Source: GCA-003244245 sp963712995 (GTDB taxonomy: Bacteria; Actinomycetota; Actinomycetes; Mycobacteriales; Pseudonocardiaceae). From it: a DNA stretch of 64,000 nucleotides. Location: assembly GCA_963712995.1 (NCBI GenBank), contig CAVQKH010000019.1, positions 9,298 to 73,297 on the forward strand, in the 5' to 3' direction. Of this stretch, positions 43,241-52,044 are shown one piece after another. Numbering within the stretch: position 1 is the first letter of the stretch; the number at the start of each line of letters is the position of its first letter. The position numbers and the translations under genes were made by a program. The notes under the pieces were generated by a model. It did not search any database. It was not told where the DNA came from and saw nothing but the letters and a program-made list of their open reading frames with translations.

Positions 43241-44694
43241 CCGTCAACTACGGTCCGTACGGCTCAAGCCTGCGAGACCTGCCACGGCTGCGCAGCACCC
43301 GACGGCGCCGCGCGTCCAGCTGGGACCGTACGGGCGGTAACGACGACCGCCTGACCCTGCGTCCGGGCCAGACCGCCATCCTCGCAGACATCGAGGGAGC
43401 CGGCAGCATCAACCACATCTGGGTGACCGTCGCCAACGAGCGGATGATCCGCAACCCGTGGATGCGGGAACCCGATTACCTGCGCCGCCTCGTGCTCCGC
43501 GCCTACTGGGACGGCGAGGAGCACCCGAGCATCGTCGTCCCGCTGGGTGATTTCTTCGGGGTAGGGCACGGTCGCACCACCAACTTCGTCTCCGCCCCAC
43601 TCCAGATGAGCCCCGAAGACGGCAAGGGGTTCAACTCTTTTTTTCACATGCCGTTCGGCGCGGGCGCGCGACTGGAGATCACCAGCGAACTGGCCCACGA
43701 AAAAATGTTCTTCTACTACTACATCGACTACGAGGAACTCGACGAGCTCGAAGATGGCATCGGACGTTTCCACGCCCAATGGCGGCATAGCAACCCCTGC
43801 CCTGGAACTCCGCAGGCCTCAGAGAGCAACGCCGATTTCCTGCTCACCGGAGAGAATCTCGACGGGAAGGCCAACTACACCATCCTGGAGGCGACCGGCC
43901 GCGGCCACTACGTCGGTTGCGTGCTCAACATCCACAACCTTCGCGACACCAATGAATGGAACTGGTACGGCGAGGGCGACGACATGATTTTCATCGACGG
44001 CGAGGCGTGGCCACCCACCCTCCACGGCACCGGCACCGAGGACTACTTCAATACCGCCTGGTGCCCCACCCAGACCTACCACGCGCCCTATCACGGCATC
44101 ACCCTGCCCGGCGGCGACAACTGGAGTGGACAGATCAGCCTGTACCGCTTCCATATCGAAGATCCTATGCCATTCGAGCGATCCATCCGGGTCAGCATCG
44201 AGCACGGCCATGCGAACAAACGCAGCGACGACTACTCCTCGGTGGCCTACTGGTACCAGGCCGAGCCACACCTAGCCGTTCGAACTCGACCCCGTCGAAC
44301 ACCGCGCGCCCCGAACTCGCTGATCTCGAGACCCAGCCAACGCAAACTGGCGGCTCATCGGGATCTGGTGGCTCGGCTGGGGGTAGGTGGTCGGGTTGAG
44401 GCTGAGGGCCTGTTCCAGGACGGGTGTGTCCTTCGCCACGGGCTGAACCGGCGTGAGGTGTTCGCCTCCCCCTCCAGCCGGTGGGCGGACCCGCGGGCGA
44501 GGCTTGGGGATTTCCGGGGACCTCGATCCCTCGGTACAGAGCGGCGGCGCCCTGAGTCTTCGGCGCAGAGCCCCCACCGACCGTCTCAGCGAACGAACAC
44601 GGAATCTCCCGCTGAGTGCCGCGCCACCAGGCCGGGCCAACCACGGTGCTCAGCGGGGCCAACTCAAGCGCTAAAGTGCCAACTGAACCGCTAG
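43237..44694 (+). CDS. DUF2961 protein (glycoside-processing-like), C-terminus frameshifted
   Basis: ATG 43237 overlaps the porter stop. Residues 1-345 match DUF2961 proteins, linked to carbohydrate utilisation: ADIEGAGSINHIWVTVANE, VPLGDFFGVGHGR, FFHMPFGAGARLEI, GTGTEDYFNTAWCP and AYWYQAEPH. After EPH (44270) the homologous ending PFELDPVEHRAPRTR with TGA at 44321-44323 lies in another frame. The four bases CTAG at 44271-44274 are exactly the excess. As written, the frame instead runs to 44694 through about 140 residues of unrelated low-complexity codons. The fold is related to glycoside hydrolases acting on fructans and arabinofuranose (family knowledge); the protein may act on a glycoside whose sugar feeds the kinase. 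Confidence 0.8.
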   Translation: MTVNYGPYGSSLRDLPRLRSTRRRRASSWDRTGGNDDRLTLRPGQTAILADIEGAGSINHIWVTVANERMIRNPWMREPDYLRRLVLRAYWDGEEHPSIVVPLGDFFGVGHGRTTNFVSAPLQMSPEDGKGFNSFFHMPFGAGARLEITSELAHEKMFFYYYIDYEELDELEDGIGRFHAQWRHSNPCPGTPQASESNADFLLTGENLDGKANYTILEATGRGHYVGCVLNIHNLRDTNEWNWYGEGDDMIFIDGEAWPPTLHGTGTEDYFNTAWCPTQTYHAPYHGITLPGGDNWSGQISLYRFHIEDPMPFERSIRVSIEHGHANKRSDDYSSVAYWYQAEPHLAVRTRPRRTPRAPNSLISRPSQRKLAAHRDLVARLGVGGRVEAEGLFQDGCVLRHGLNRREVFASPSSRWADPRARLGDFRGPRSLGTERRRPESSAQSPHRPSQRTNTESPAECRATRPGQPRCSAGPTQALKCQLNR

Positions 44695-44754
44695 CCACGC
44701 CACCGGGCGACCTCCGGCCACGGCTGTCACGTTCCGCGATTCTCATAAATGACG
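44324..44754. other. Region between DUF2961 homology end and Tn3 relic
   Basis: Apart from the read-through tail of the DUF2961 frame, nothing recognisable is coded here on either strand. It is probably leftover non-coding DNA or an eroded gene. Confidence 0.35.
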
Positions 44755-45725
44755 CCTCGCTCTACCGAGCCCTCGCCGACAACGACGCCTGACCAGGCGC
44801 TACCCGGCCACTTGGCAGGTTTCTCGCGTATTCCGGCGGTCCTCCTCCAGCGCTCAAAGGACGAGTAGACAGCAAGATCAATCTCAGCGCCAACCACGGT
44901 TCCATTGATCCCCGGGGCCGAACAAACACGCCACCTGCGGCAAGATCGACGCCGCGTCCACCGATGTGATCAACGAGTTCGCGAAACTGGATGTGGCCGG
45001 CATGTGAGGTGATGGTCATGCCGTGGCCGTCGATGGTAGCCAGATCGAAACGTGGGATAATAACATTCTCGCTGAATCCAACATTCGATATGGGGGCTAC
45101 GGCGGGATCGCGTTCCGGCGCATTTCTGACACGTACATCGCGTTGTTCAGCCACTTCATTCCGCGTGGTTTGCGGGAGGCCATCTACATCATTGAGGACC
45201 TGCTGCGTAACAAGTCCCACATCCAGCCGGACACCATTCATGCCGATACGCAGGGCCAGTCGCTTCCGGTGTTCGGACTCGCGGCTTTATTTGGGGTTCG
45301 ATCTGCTGCCGCGCATCCGCAACTGGCAGGATTTGAACTTCTACCGGCCGTCGGCTACGGCCGAGTACCAGCACGTCGACGGCCTATTCGGCGACAACGT
45401 CATCGACTGGCGCCTGACCGAGACGCACTTCCCGGACCTGCTCCGCACCGCCATCTCGATCCGGGAGGGCCGCTTGTCGTCGGTGACGTTGCTGCGCCGA
45501 CTGGGCAACAACTCCCGCAAGAACCGCCTGTACCCGAGCGTTTCGAGAATTGGGGCGCGTGATCCGCACGATCACGTTTCTTCGTTATCTGTCCGACCCT
45601 GGGCTGCGCGAGCAGATCACCGCTATCGCCAACACAGCCGAGGCGTTCCATGGATTGTCCACGTGGTTGGGTTTCGGTGGCGAAACGATCGGCCGAAACG
45701 ACCCTGACTCAGACCTCATGAAGTA

Positions 45726-46117
45726 GGTCATGAACGTCGATCGATACGGCGCTCGTTGGCGGCGAGCCGCCATCTGCCCGTCGCCCCGCCTGCGCACCAC
45801 CAGCTCGTGTGGAACGCACACCCATGACCCCATCAACCGGGCGCTACCCCAGCAGGCGATGCGGTAGGAGCGGGCGAACAACGTCCCACCCGCGGGCGGT
45901 GGTGGCCCACGTCAGGACGGCACTACGCTCATGATCACGGTTTCGGTGCCGAAAGTGACACGACATGTCACCTGAGGCACCCAAACCGTGATCTCACGTC
46001 CCACACCGGCCCTTCGCAGGCCCACGATACCCACAAGATTCTCATGCGAACGCCTCACGGACGCCCCAGGCCAGAACTCGATCAAGAAGCTACTTCAGGA
46101 GTCTGTGACTATCAGGA
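45726..46117. other. Insert within the Tn3 transposase relic
   Basis: About 390 bp separate DPDSDLMK (45722) from VIYQNACDIT (about 46123), which should be nearly adjacent in a Tn3 transposase. The insert has no recognisable gene and holds a large hairpin at 45933-45993. Its origin is unknown. Confidence 0.5.
45933..45993. repeat. Large nested inverted repeat
   Basis: Outer arms of 18 bp (GATCACGGTTTCGGTGCC at 45933-45950 and its near-perfect complement at 45976-45993, one mismatch) enclose a second, perfect 6-bp inverted repeat, GTGACA/TGTCAC (45955-45960 and 45966-45971), with a 5-bp loop. Only 4-bp bulges separate the two stems. It could be a REP/MITE-like element, an element end or an operator. 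Confidence 0.6.
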
Positions 46118-46250
46118 GAAGGTTGTGATTTATCAGAACGCCTGCGATATCACCGCGGCGGCCAATTCCCTGGCCGCAGACGGGCGCCCGGTCGATCCCG
46201 ATGACCTGGCCACGATCTCGCCCTACATCACCCAGACCATCCGGCGTTTC

Positions 46251-46671
46251 GGCGACCGGCCCAGCCGCCCATTAATGATCAGCTCGCCGTCGGTGACAGC
46301 GACCGGGTGGACCGCCGCCGTGGGTCGTGGCAGCCGATCACCACACCGCCACATCGGGTGCAGCGCCTATGCGCGGGTGGTCCAGGCGAGTGTCCCGACG
46401 TCGCCGGGCCAAGACGACCACGGTGGCGCCTCCTCGGACCCGCGCGGTGAGAGTTACCCCTACCGTGGGACCTGATCGGGTGATCATCTCGGTGTCAGCG
46501 CTACGACCGTGCGTGGCCGCGGGACACTAGCCGACGGCGAACGGTGGGCACCAGGAGAGCCCGAATTGCCCTTCCCGGGGGGTCAGTCGATCTTGGGTAC
46601 GCCTCACCTACGTTTGAGCGCCAGCCCACTACTCACGTGATCTTCACGGAGTCAATCTCTAGGGGTATCCC
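46251..46671. other. Intergenic, no gene seen
   Basis: About 420 bp between the Tn3 relic and the glycerol-dehydrogenase-like gene. The open frames present have no recognisable protein content. It presumably contains the promoter for the downstream gene; no convincing hexamers were seen. Confidence 0.35.
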
Positions 46672-47812
46672 ATGCTGAGCGTCTTCTCCTCCCCCGGCCA
46701 CTATGTCCAAGGCCGCAACGCGACCATGTCCCTCGGCGTGGAGATGACCCGGCTGGGTCTGGTCGGGCCGGTCCTGCTCGTCGCGAGTCGCAGTGCCGAG
46801 CGGCTGCTCGCGGACACCTGGCAGAGGACCTTCGCGGCGGCCGGGATGGACTTCACCGTCCACCGCTTCGGCGGCGAGTGCAGCCGCGCCGAGATCGCCC
46901 GGATCACGCAGGCCGCGACCGAGCATCACAGCACTGTCATCCTCGGCGCGGGTGGCGGCAAGGCTTTGGACGCGGCCCGGGCCACGTCCGACGATCTCGG
47001 CCTGCCCCTGGTGAGCTGCCCGACCGCCGCCTCAAGCGACGCCCCGTGCAGCGCCCTGTCCGTCGTCTACACCAAGGACGGCGAGTTCGACTCCTATCAG
47101 CTGGTCCGCCGCAATCCGGCCCTGGTCCTGGTGGACACCCAGATCGTCGCCCAGGCCCCGCCGCGGCTGCTTGTCGCCGGGATGGGCGACGCACTTGCCA
47201 CCTGGTTCGAAGCCCGCACCTGCGTCGCAGGCAGGGTCCGCAACATGCGCGGCGGGGCCTCCACGAACCGCCGCGGCAGCCCTGTCGGAACTCTGTCACC
47301 GCACCCTGCTCGCCGATGGCCCGGACGCCTTGGTCGCGGTACGCCACCAGGTGGTCACCCCCGCCCTCGAGCGCATCGTTGAGGCGAACACGCTGTTGTC
47401 CGGCCTGGGTTTCGAGTCATCCGGGCTCGCCGCCGCGCACGCCATTCACAACGGCCTTACCGCCGTGTCCGAGACGCATCCCTACCTGCATGGGGAGAAG
47501 GTCGCCTTCGGCGTGCTCACCCAACTCGTCCTGGAGGGCGCACCAGGCGACGAGACCGCCTCAGTGCTCGCCTTCTGCACGAGGGTGGGCCTGCCCGTCA
47601 CGCTGGCCGAGCTGGGGCTCGCCGACGCCAAGTGCGGAACCATCGAACAGATCGCCGCCCGTGCCACGGCCGAGGGCGAGACCATCCACAACGAACCGTT
47701 CGCGGTGGATCCCGAGATGGTGACCGACGCGATCATCGCCGCGGACGCCCTCGGCAAGGCACATCACACCGCGTTGCCCACCGCCTGGGCCAGCTGGTCT
47801 AGGCGCCCACTT
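46672..47812 (+). pseudogene. Glycerol-dehydrogenase-like (iron-containing ADH) gene with one frameshift
   Basis: The first frame (46672 to about 47260) has YVQGRNATMSLGVEMTRLGL, TVILGAGGGKALDAARATSD (NAD-binding GGG) and LPLVSCPTAASSDAPCSALS, then VAGMGDALATWFEAR with the metal-ligand Asp. The continuation lies one frame over: TAAALSELCHRTLLADGPDA, SSGLAAAHAIHNGLTAV with the metal-ligand His, and THPYLHGEKVAFGVLTQLVL with the second His. All ligands are kept; only a single-base deletion near 47260 splits the gene. Similar GldA-type dehydrogenases serve sugar and polyol operons. The 3' end runs into a DUF2961 fragment. A sequencing error cannot be excluded. Confidence 0.8.
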
Positions 47813-47827
47813 CCCGACCCGACAGAT

Positions 47828-47908
47828 ATCCCCTGCCATTCGCGCGATCCATCGGGTCAGCATCGATCACGGCCATGCGAACAAACGCAGCGACGACTAC
47901 TCCTCAGT
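47828..47908 (+). pseudogene. DUF2961 fragment (partial duplicate)
   Basis: These 80 bp closely match 44168-44250 in the DUF2961 gene, coding PFxRSI and SIxHGHANKRSDDYSS, with one base missing and a few substitutions. It is all that remains of a second DUF2961 copy, directly behind the glycerol-dehydrogenase-like gene. Confidence 0.75.
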
Positions 47909-47917
47909 CCTTGCCCT

Positions 47918-48041
47918 GCTAGTACTACAGGGCTAGATCAACTTCTGACCGGTCGAAGCTCGCTGGTCACGGTCGCGCCCGATGATTGGCCTCTCGGACA
48001 TTTCCGCAGGTCGCGACAAGATCTGTCCCTGTAGTACTAGC
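47918..48041. repeat. 124-bp segment bounded by 22-bp inverted repeats
   Basis: GCTAGTACTACAGGG at 47918-47932 recurs as its exact complement at 48027-48041; including AGATC/GATCT the arms are 22 bp with two mismatches. The segment is non-coding. It could be a MITE-like element. The same GTAGTAC core occurs in the adjacent antitoxin operator, so the arms may be extra regulator sites. Confidence 0.5.
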
Positions 48042-48056
48042 CCCGGACCTCTCCTC

Positions 48057-48078
48057 GGTAGTACATGGATGTACTACC
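48057..48078 (+). promoter_or_regulatory. Palindromic operator of the PIN toxin-antitoxin operon
   Basis: GGTAGTAC (48057-48064) and GTACTACC (48071-48078) are perfect 8-bp inverted arms around ATGGAT, ending nine bases before the antitoxin ATG. Position and symmetry fit autoregulation by the antitoxin or the toxin-antitoxin complex. Confidence 0.6.
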
Positions 48079-48086
48079 CTTGGGAC

Positions 48087-48359
48087 ATGAGCGATGTGCC
48101 CGTCCGCGAACTCAACCAGAACACCGCCGGTGTGCTGGCCCGGGTCAAGCGCGGTGAAGAGATCGACATCACCGAGCGAGGCACGATCATCGCGCGGCTG
48201 GTGCCGGCCCAGCCGCGCCCACTGGCCGATCTCATCGCGTCCGGCAAGCTGCGTCCACCTACAGCCCGGGGCCCTGTGCCGCGTCCTACCGGCCCGATCA
48301 GGACCGACCACGAGGCCGGTGAGTTGCTGCGCGAGCTGCGGGACGAGGAACGCTACTGA
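48087..48359 (+). CDS. Phd/YefM-type antitoxin
   Basis: This 90-residue protein begins MSDVPVRELNQNTAGVLARV, then KRGEEIDITERGTIIARLVP, the Phd/YefM DNA-binding fold found in many antitoxins paired with PIN toxins. The C-terminal tail (HEAGELLRELRDEERY) is the toxin-neutralising helix. The start ATG 48087 directly follows the palindromic operator; the frame is open upstream without homology. The stop overlaps the toxin start (TGATG), so the two are coupled. Confidence 0.88.
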   Translation: MSDVPVRELNQNTAGVLARVKRGEEIDITERGTIIARLVPAQPRPLADLIASGKLRPPTARGPVPRPTGPIRTDHEAGELLRELRDEERY

Positions 48360-48766
48360 TGATCTACCTCGATACCGCGGCGCTGGTGAAGCTCATCCGT
48401 CGCGAGCCGGAGAGCGACGCCCTGGCTGACTGGCTCGACGCACGAGCCACCACCACGCTGGTGACCTCAGCCCTCTCCGAGGTCGAGCTACCTCGAGCAC
48501 TCCGGCGAACCGAACCTGCGCTGGTCGCCGCGATACCGGCATTGCTCGCGCGCATCGCCCGGTATGAGGTGGACGAGCTCGTCCGCACGACGGCAGCCAG
48601 CTACCACTCTGCTGATCTGCGCTCACTGGACGCCATCCACCTCGCCACCGCGCATGCCGTGTTCGGCGGCCAGCTCGCGTCGTTCGTCAGCTACGACACG
48701 CGGTTGCTCAGCCTGGTCGAGGCTCTCGGGCTGCCAGTAGCCAGCCCCGGAGCCTCTGCCTGCTGA
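48359..48766 (+). CDS. VapC-like PIN-domain toxin
   Basis: This 135-residue PIN-domain ribonuclease has the acidic residues in MIYLDTAALVKLIRREPESD (Asp5), LVTSALSEVELPRALRR, and SADLRSLDAIHLATAHAVFG (DAIHLA motif), followed by FVSYDTRLLSLVEALGLPV. All PIN motifs are intact and the length is usual, so the toxin is probably active. In known systems VapC cleaves tRNA or rRNA. It is coupled to the upstream antitoxin by a 1-bp overlap. Confidence 0.9.
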   Translation: MIYLDTAALVKLIRREPESDALADWLDARATTTLVTSALSEVELPRALRRTEPALVAAIPALLARIARYEVDELVRTTAASYHSADLRSLDAIHLATAHAVFGGQLASFVSYDTRLLSLVEALGLPVASPGASAC

Positions 48767-48776
48767 TGAGCACCTC

Positions 48777-50219
48777 GTGAGCGCCGATGGTTTCGACGCG
48801 GTCGTGGTCGGGTCCGGGCCCAACGGTCTGGTGGCGGCCGTGACCATGGCCGCGGCGGGGCGCCGGACGTTGCTGGTGGAGGCCGGTGAGGTGATCGGTG
48901 GCGGGCTGCGCACCGAGGAGCTGACCCTGCCCGGCTTCCGGCACGACATCTGCGCGAGCGTGCTCCCACTGGCGCTCGCGTCCGCGGCGTTCCGCGCGCT
49001 TCGGCTACAGGACGACGGGGTGCGCTGGGCCCACCCGCCCGTGGCTGCCGCGCACCCGCTCGATGACCACGACGCCGTTCTGGTGCACCGCGACCTCGAC
49101 GCCACCGTGGCCGGGCTCGGCGCCGACGGCGGGCGCTGGCGGGCGACGGTCGGCGCCACCGCAGGAGCCGGGAACAGGTTGGTCGACTCGTTACTGGCGC
49201 CGCTGGACCTGCCGCCGCAGGCGCCACTGGCGCTGGCCCGCTACGGCGCCATCGGCGTCTGGCCGGCGACCCGTGCGGCGCGGGCCGTGTTCCGCGGCAC
49301 CCGGGCCCGCGCGGCCTTCGCCGGGATGGCCGCCCACTCCATCCTCGACCTGCACTCCCCCATCACCGCCGGATACGGGTTGCTGCTCGCCGCACTCGCG
49401 CACCAGGTGGGCTGGCCGGTCGTGGAAGGCGGGTCGCAGCGGCTGGCCGACGCGCTCGGCGCGCGGCTACGCCGGCACGGCGGTGAGGTGGCGACCGGCA
49501 CCCGGGTCCGCTCGCTGGACGATCTCCCGCCGGCCGGCTCGATCCTGCTCGACGTCACTCCACGCCAGCTCCTCGACATCGCTGGAGAACGGTTACCCGG
49601 CGGGTATCGCCGCCGGCTGGAGCGATTCCGCTACGGGCCCGGTGTGTTCAAGCTCGACTGGGCGCTTGACGGGCCGGTGCCCTGGCGCGACCCCACGGTG
49701 GCCGGTGCCGCGACGGTGCATCTGGGCGGCACGCTCGAGGAGATCGCCGCCGGCGAGCACGACGTCGCGCACGGCCGGCATCCCGACCGCCCGTTCGTGC
49801 TGCTCGTGCAGGCCTGCGTCGCGGACCCGACCCGGGCGCCGGCCGGCGCCCACACCCTGTGGGCGTACTGCCACGTACCCAACGGATCGGACATCGATAT
49901 GACCACCGCGATCGAGGCTCAGATCGAGCGGTTCGCGCCGGGCTTCCGGGACCGCGTGCTAGCCCGCCGCGCCACCGGCCCAGCAGCGCTGGAGGCGCAC
50001 AACGCCAACAAGGTGGGCGGCGACATCGCCGGCGGGTCGGCCGACCTGCGCCAGTTCATCGCCCGGCCGGTGTTCTCCCCCCACCCATGGCGGACGCCGC
50101 TGCCGGGGGTGTACCTCTGTTCGGCGAGCACCCCGCCCGGTGCGGGGGTCCACGGCATGGGGGGCTGGCAGGCCGCCCGGTTGGCGCTGCGGGAGACGCC
50201 AGGCGCGCCACCGGCCTGA
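48777..50219 (+). CDS. Phytoene-desaturase-like FAD-dependent oxidoreductase
   Basis: This 480-residue protein has N-terminal VVVGSGPNGLVAAVTMAAAG followed by LLVEAGEVIGGGLRTEELTL, the FAD-binding Rossmann motif plus the GGG-x-R region of CrtI and the PYROXD2 group. The C-terminus has YLCSASTPPGAGVHGMGGWQ followed by AARLALRE, the second FAD-contacting motif. It is shorter than most CrtI enzymes, and no carotenoid genes adjoin, so CrtI activity is not implied. GTG 48777 follows the PIN toxin by 10 bp. The adenosine deaminase gene starts 21 bp downstream, so the two may be cotranscribed. Confidence 0.88.
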   Translation: MSADGFDAVVVGSGPNGLVAAVTMAAAGRRTLLVEAGEVIGGGLRTEELTLPGFRHDICASVLPLALASAAFRALRLQDDGVRWAHPPVAAAHPLDDHDAVLVHRDLDATVAGLGADGGRWRATVGATAGAGNRLVDSLLAPLDLPPQAPLALARYGAIGVWPATRAARAVFRGTRARAAFAGMAAHSILDLHSPITAGYGLLLAALAHQVGWPVVEGGSQRLADALGARLRRHGGEVATGTRVRSLDDLPPAGSILLDVTPRQLLDIAGERLPGGYRRRLERFRYGPGVFKLDWALDGPVPWRDPTVAGAATVHLGGTLEEIAAGEHDVAHGRHPDRPFVLLVQACVADPTRAPAGAHTLWAYCHVPNGSDIDMTTAIEAQIERFAPGFRDRVLARRATGPAALEAHNANKVGGDIAGGSADLRQFIARPVFSPHPWRTPLPGVYLCSASTPPGAGVHGMGGWQAARLALRETPGAPPA

Positions 50220-50240
50220 GAGGGATGGCACACTGCCGAC

Positions 50241-51248
50241 GTGCGAGATCTGCGAACACTTCCCAAAGCGCATCTCCACCTGCATCTCACCGGCTCCGCA
50301 CGGCTGCGCACAGTACGAGAGCTTGCCGATAAATATGGCATCGTCCTCCCACGAGAGCTGTTGAACAATGAATTCAACTGGGGCGAGGGCGGCCGAGACT
50401 GGTCACATTTTCAGGATCGATACGATGCCGCAAGGAGAACAATTCGGTCCGCCGAAGACGTGCGCCGGATCATCCGGGAGGCGGCCGAAGACGACGCCGC
50501 GGACGGCTCCCGATGGCTGGAGCTGCAGGTGGATCCGACTTCATACGCGCGCCACCTCGACGGGGTGGAGCAAACAGTGGAGGTCCTGCTGGCGGCGTGC
50601 CAGGACGCCGCCAGAGTCACCGGTATAGGGGTTGTCCTCGTGCTCGCGGTGAGTTGGACCGCCTCGCCGACGTGCGCTGAGGAACTCGCCCGGATCGCGG
50701 CTCGGTACGCACACCACGGCATCGTGGGCTTCGGTATTTCCAACGACGAGCGGCTGGGCGAGCCCGACACTTTCGTGCCCGCTTCTCGTATTGCGCGCGA
50801 TGCAGGATTGCTCGTCGCACCGCACGCGGGTTTCTATAACGACCACCACCACGTCCGCCGTTGTGTCGAACTGCTCGGGGCACGGCGGATAGGTCACGGA
50901 ATCACTGCGGCAGCCAACCCGCGCACGTTGGAGACGCTGCGTCGAAGAAAAGTGACCATGGAGATCTGCCCGACTTCCTACGTCCCGCTCGGCGTGCTTC
51001 CCACACCGGCCCGGATACCTGTCATCGCATTTCAACGGGCCGGAGTTCCGGTGGTGTTGGGAGCCGATGACCCGCTGATCTTCGGTACTCGGCTGGCCGG
51101 GCAGTATGACATCGTGCGTGAAGCTCACGGGCTCTGCGACGCTGCACTCGCCGATCTTGCCCGCCATTCCGTGCGGGCCTCCGCCGCGCCGGCAGAGGTA
51201 GCGACCCAGCTGCTCGCTGATATCGACATGTGGATCCGGTCGAGTTGA
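50241..51248 (+). CDS. Adenosine deaminase family protein
   Basis: This 335-residue amidohydrolase deaminates adenosine or a related purine. It has the metal ligands HLHLTGS (H11, H13), LLVAPHAGF with the third His, the RRIGHG substrate-site His, and VVLGADDPLIFGT with the catalytic Asp pair. The HLHLTGS opening deviates slightly from the usual HxHLDG. The middle segment GIVGFGISNDERLGEPDTF is typical of bacterial homologues. The start GTG 50241 is close to the N-terminal motif. It overlaps the downstream phosphopantetheinyl transferase gene. Which purine is used is not known. Confidence 0.92.
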   Translation: MRDLRTLPKAHLHLHLTGSARLRTVRELADKYGIVLPRELLNNEFNWGEGGRDWSHFQDRYDAARRTIRSAEDVRRIIREAAEDDAADGSRWLELQVDPTSYARHLDGVEQTVEVLLAACQDAARVTGIGVVLVLAVSWTASPTCAEELARIAARYAHHGIVGFGISNDERLGEPDTFVPASRIARDAGLLVAPHAGFYNDHHHVRRCVELLGARRIGHGITAAANPRTLETLRRRKVTMEICPTSYVPLGVLPTPARIPVIAFQRAGVPVVLGADDPLIFGTRLAGQYDIVREAHGLCDAALADLARHSVRASAAPAEVATQLLADIDMWIRSS

Positions 51249-51936
51249 TCGAGAAGATCCTGCCCGCCGGGGTGGCCAGCGCAGAGGCCTTCGACGACCC
51301 ACCTGACGCGGTGCTGTACCCGGAGGAGGCGGAGGTGATCATCCGCGCGGTGGACAAGCGCCGCCGTGAGTTCCGCACGGTCCGCCACTGCGCCCGGCGT
51401 GCGCTGCGCCAACTCGGCCTACCTCCGGCGGCGGTGCTGCCCGGCGAGCGCGGCGAGCCGCAATGGCCGGCAGGCGTCGTCGGCAGTATGACCCACTGCG
51501 GCGGTTATCGGGCCGCTGCCGTTGCACACAGCTGCCAGCTGCGGGCTCTGGGCATCGATGCCGAACCACACGAACCGTTGCCATCGGGGGTCCTGGACAC
51601 GATCAGCCTCGGCGAGGAGCGGGACCGGCTGGCTGCGCTGGCGGCCACTGCCGGGACTACCTGCTGGGACCGCATCCTGTTCTGCGCCAAGGAGACGGTG
51701 TACAAGGCGTGGTTCCCGCTGACCCACCGCTGGCTGGGGTTCGAGGACGCAGCGGTGATCATCAACCCCGTGACCATCAACTCTCTCCGGCACGACCCAT
51801 CCCGCGGAAGGCACCTTCTCCGCCCGCCTGTTGGTGGCAGGACCAACCTTCTCCGGCGTAGAGCTGACCCAGCTGGACGGCCGCTGGCTGCGCAGCAACG
51901 GTCTGGTGCTCACCACGATCGCTCTCGCCCTGTAAG
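51230..51936 (+). pseudogene. Sfp-type 4'-phosphopantetheinyl transferase, frameshifted near C-terminus
   Basis: Residues 1-180 match the EntD/Sfp group: VRHCARRALRQLGLPPAAVL, GEPQWPAGVVGSMTHCGGYR, LRALGIDAEP (Mg-binding Asp) and FCAKETVYKAWFPLT (FxxKExxYK motif). After NPVT (51775) the homologous ending EGTFSARLLVAGPTFSGVEL to TIALAL and TAA 51934-51936 lies one base out of frame; the written frame instead runs to 51976. The catalytic motifs precede the break, so partial function is conceivable. The start is GTG 51230 or, more like homologues (MIEKILP), TTG 51245, which overlaps the deaminase stop. The enzyme would activate carrier proteins of polyketide or peptide synthases. Confidence 0.82.
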
Positions 51937-52044
51937 CAGCAGACCACAGGCACGCCCACCCCGACTTGACATGTGAAGTTCACCGGACGTTTCGGTTGGT
52001 CTGCGACGCTCGACACGATCGGCCCCTCGACGACGAAGGGTGAC

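Larger units (their letters stand above)
44755..46250 (+). pseudogene. Tn3 family transposase relic
   Basis: Fragments in varying frames spell a Tn3 (TnpA) C-terminal domain: LYRALADNDA at 44758, INLSANHGSIDPRGRTNT at 44878, DAASTDVINEFAKLDVAGM, then DGSQIETWDNNILAESNIRY and GGIAFRRISDTYIALFSHFI. It continues with HIQPDTIHADTQGQSLPVFG, FDLLPRIRNWQDLNFYRPSA and SIREGRLSSVTLLRRLGNNS. After an interruption (45726-46117) it ends with ITAAANSLAADGRPVDPDDL and YITQTIRRFGD. DDE residues are partly kept, but many frameshifts make it dead. No terminal repeats or resolvase were found. Confidence 0.85.
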
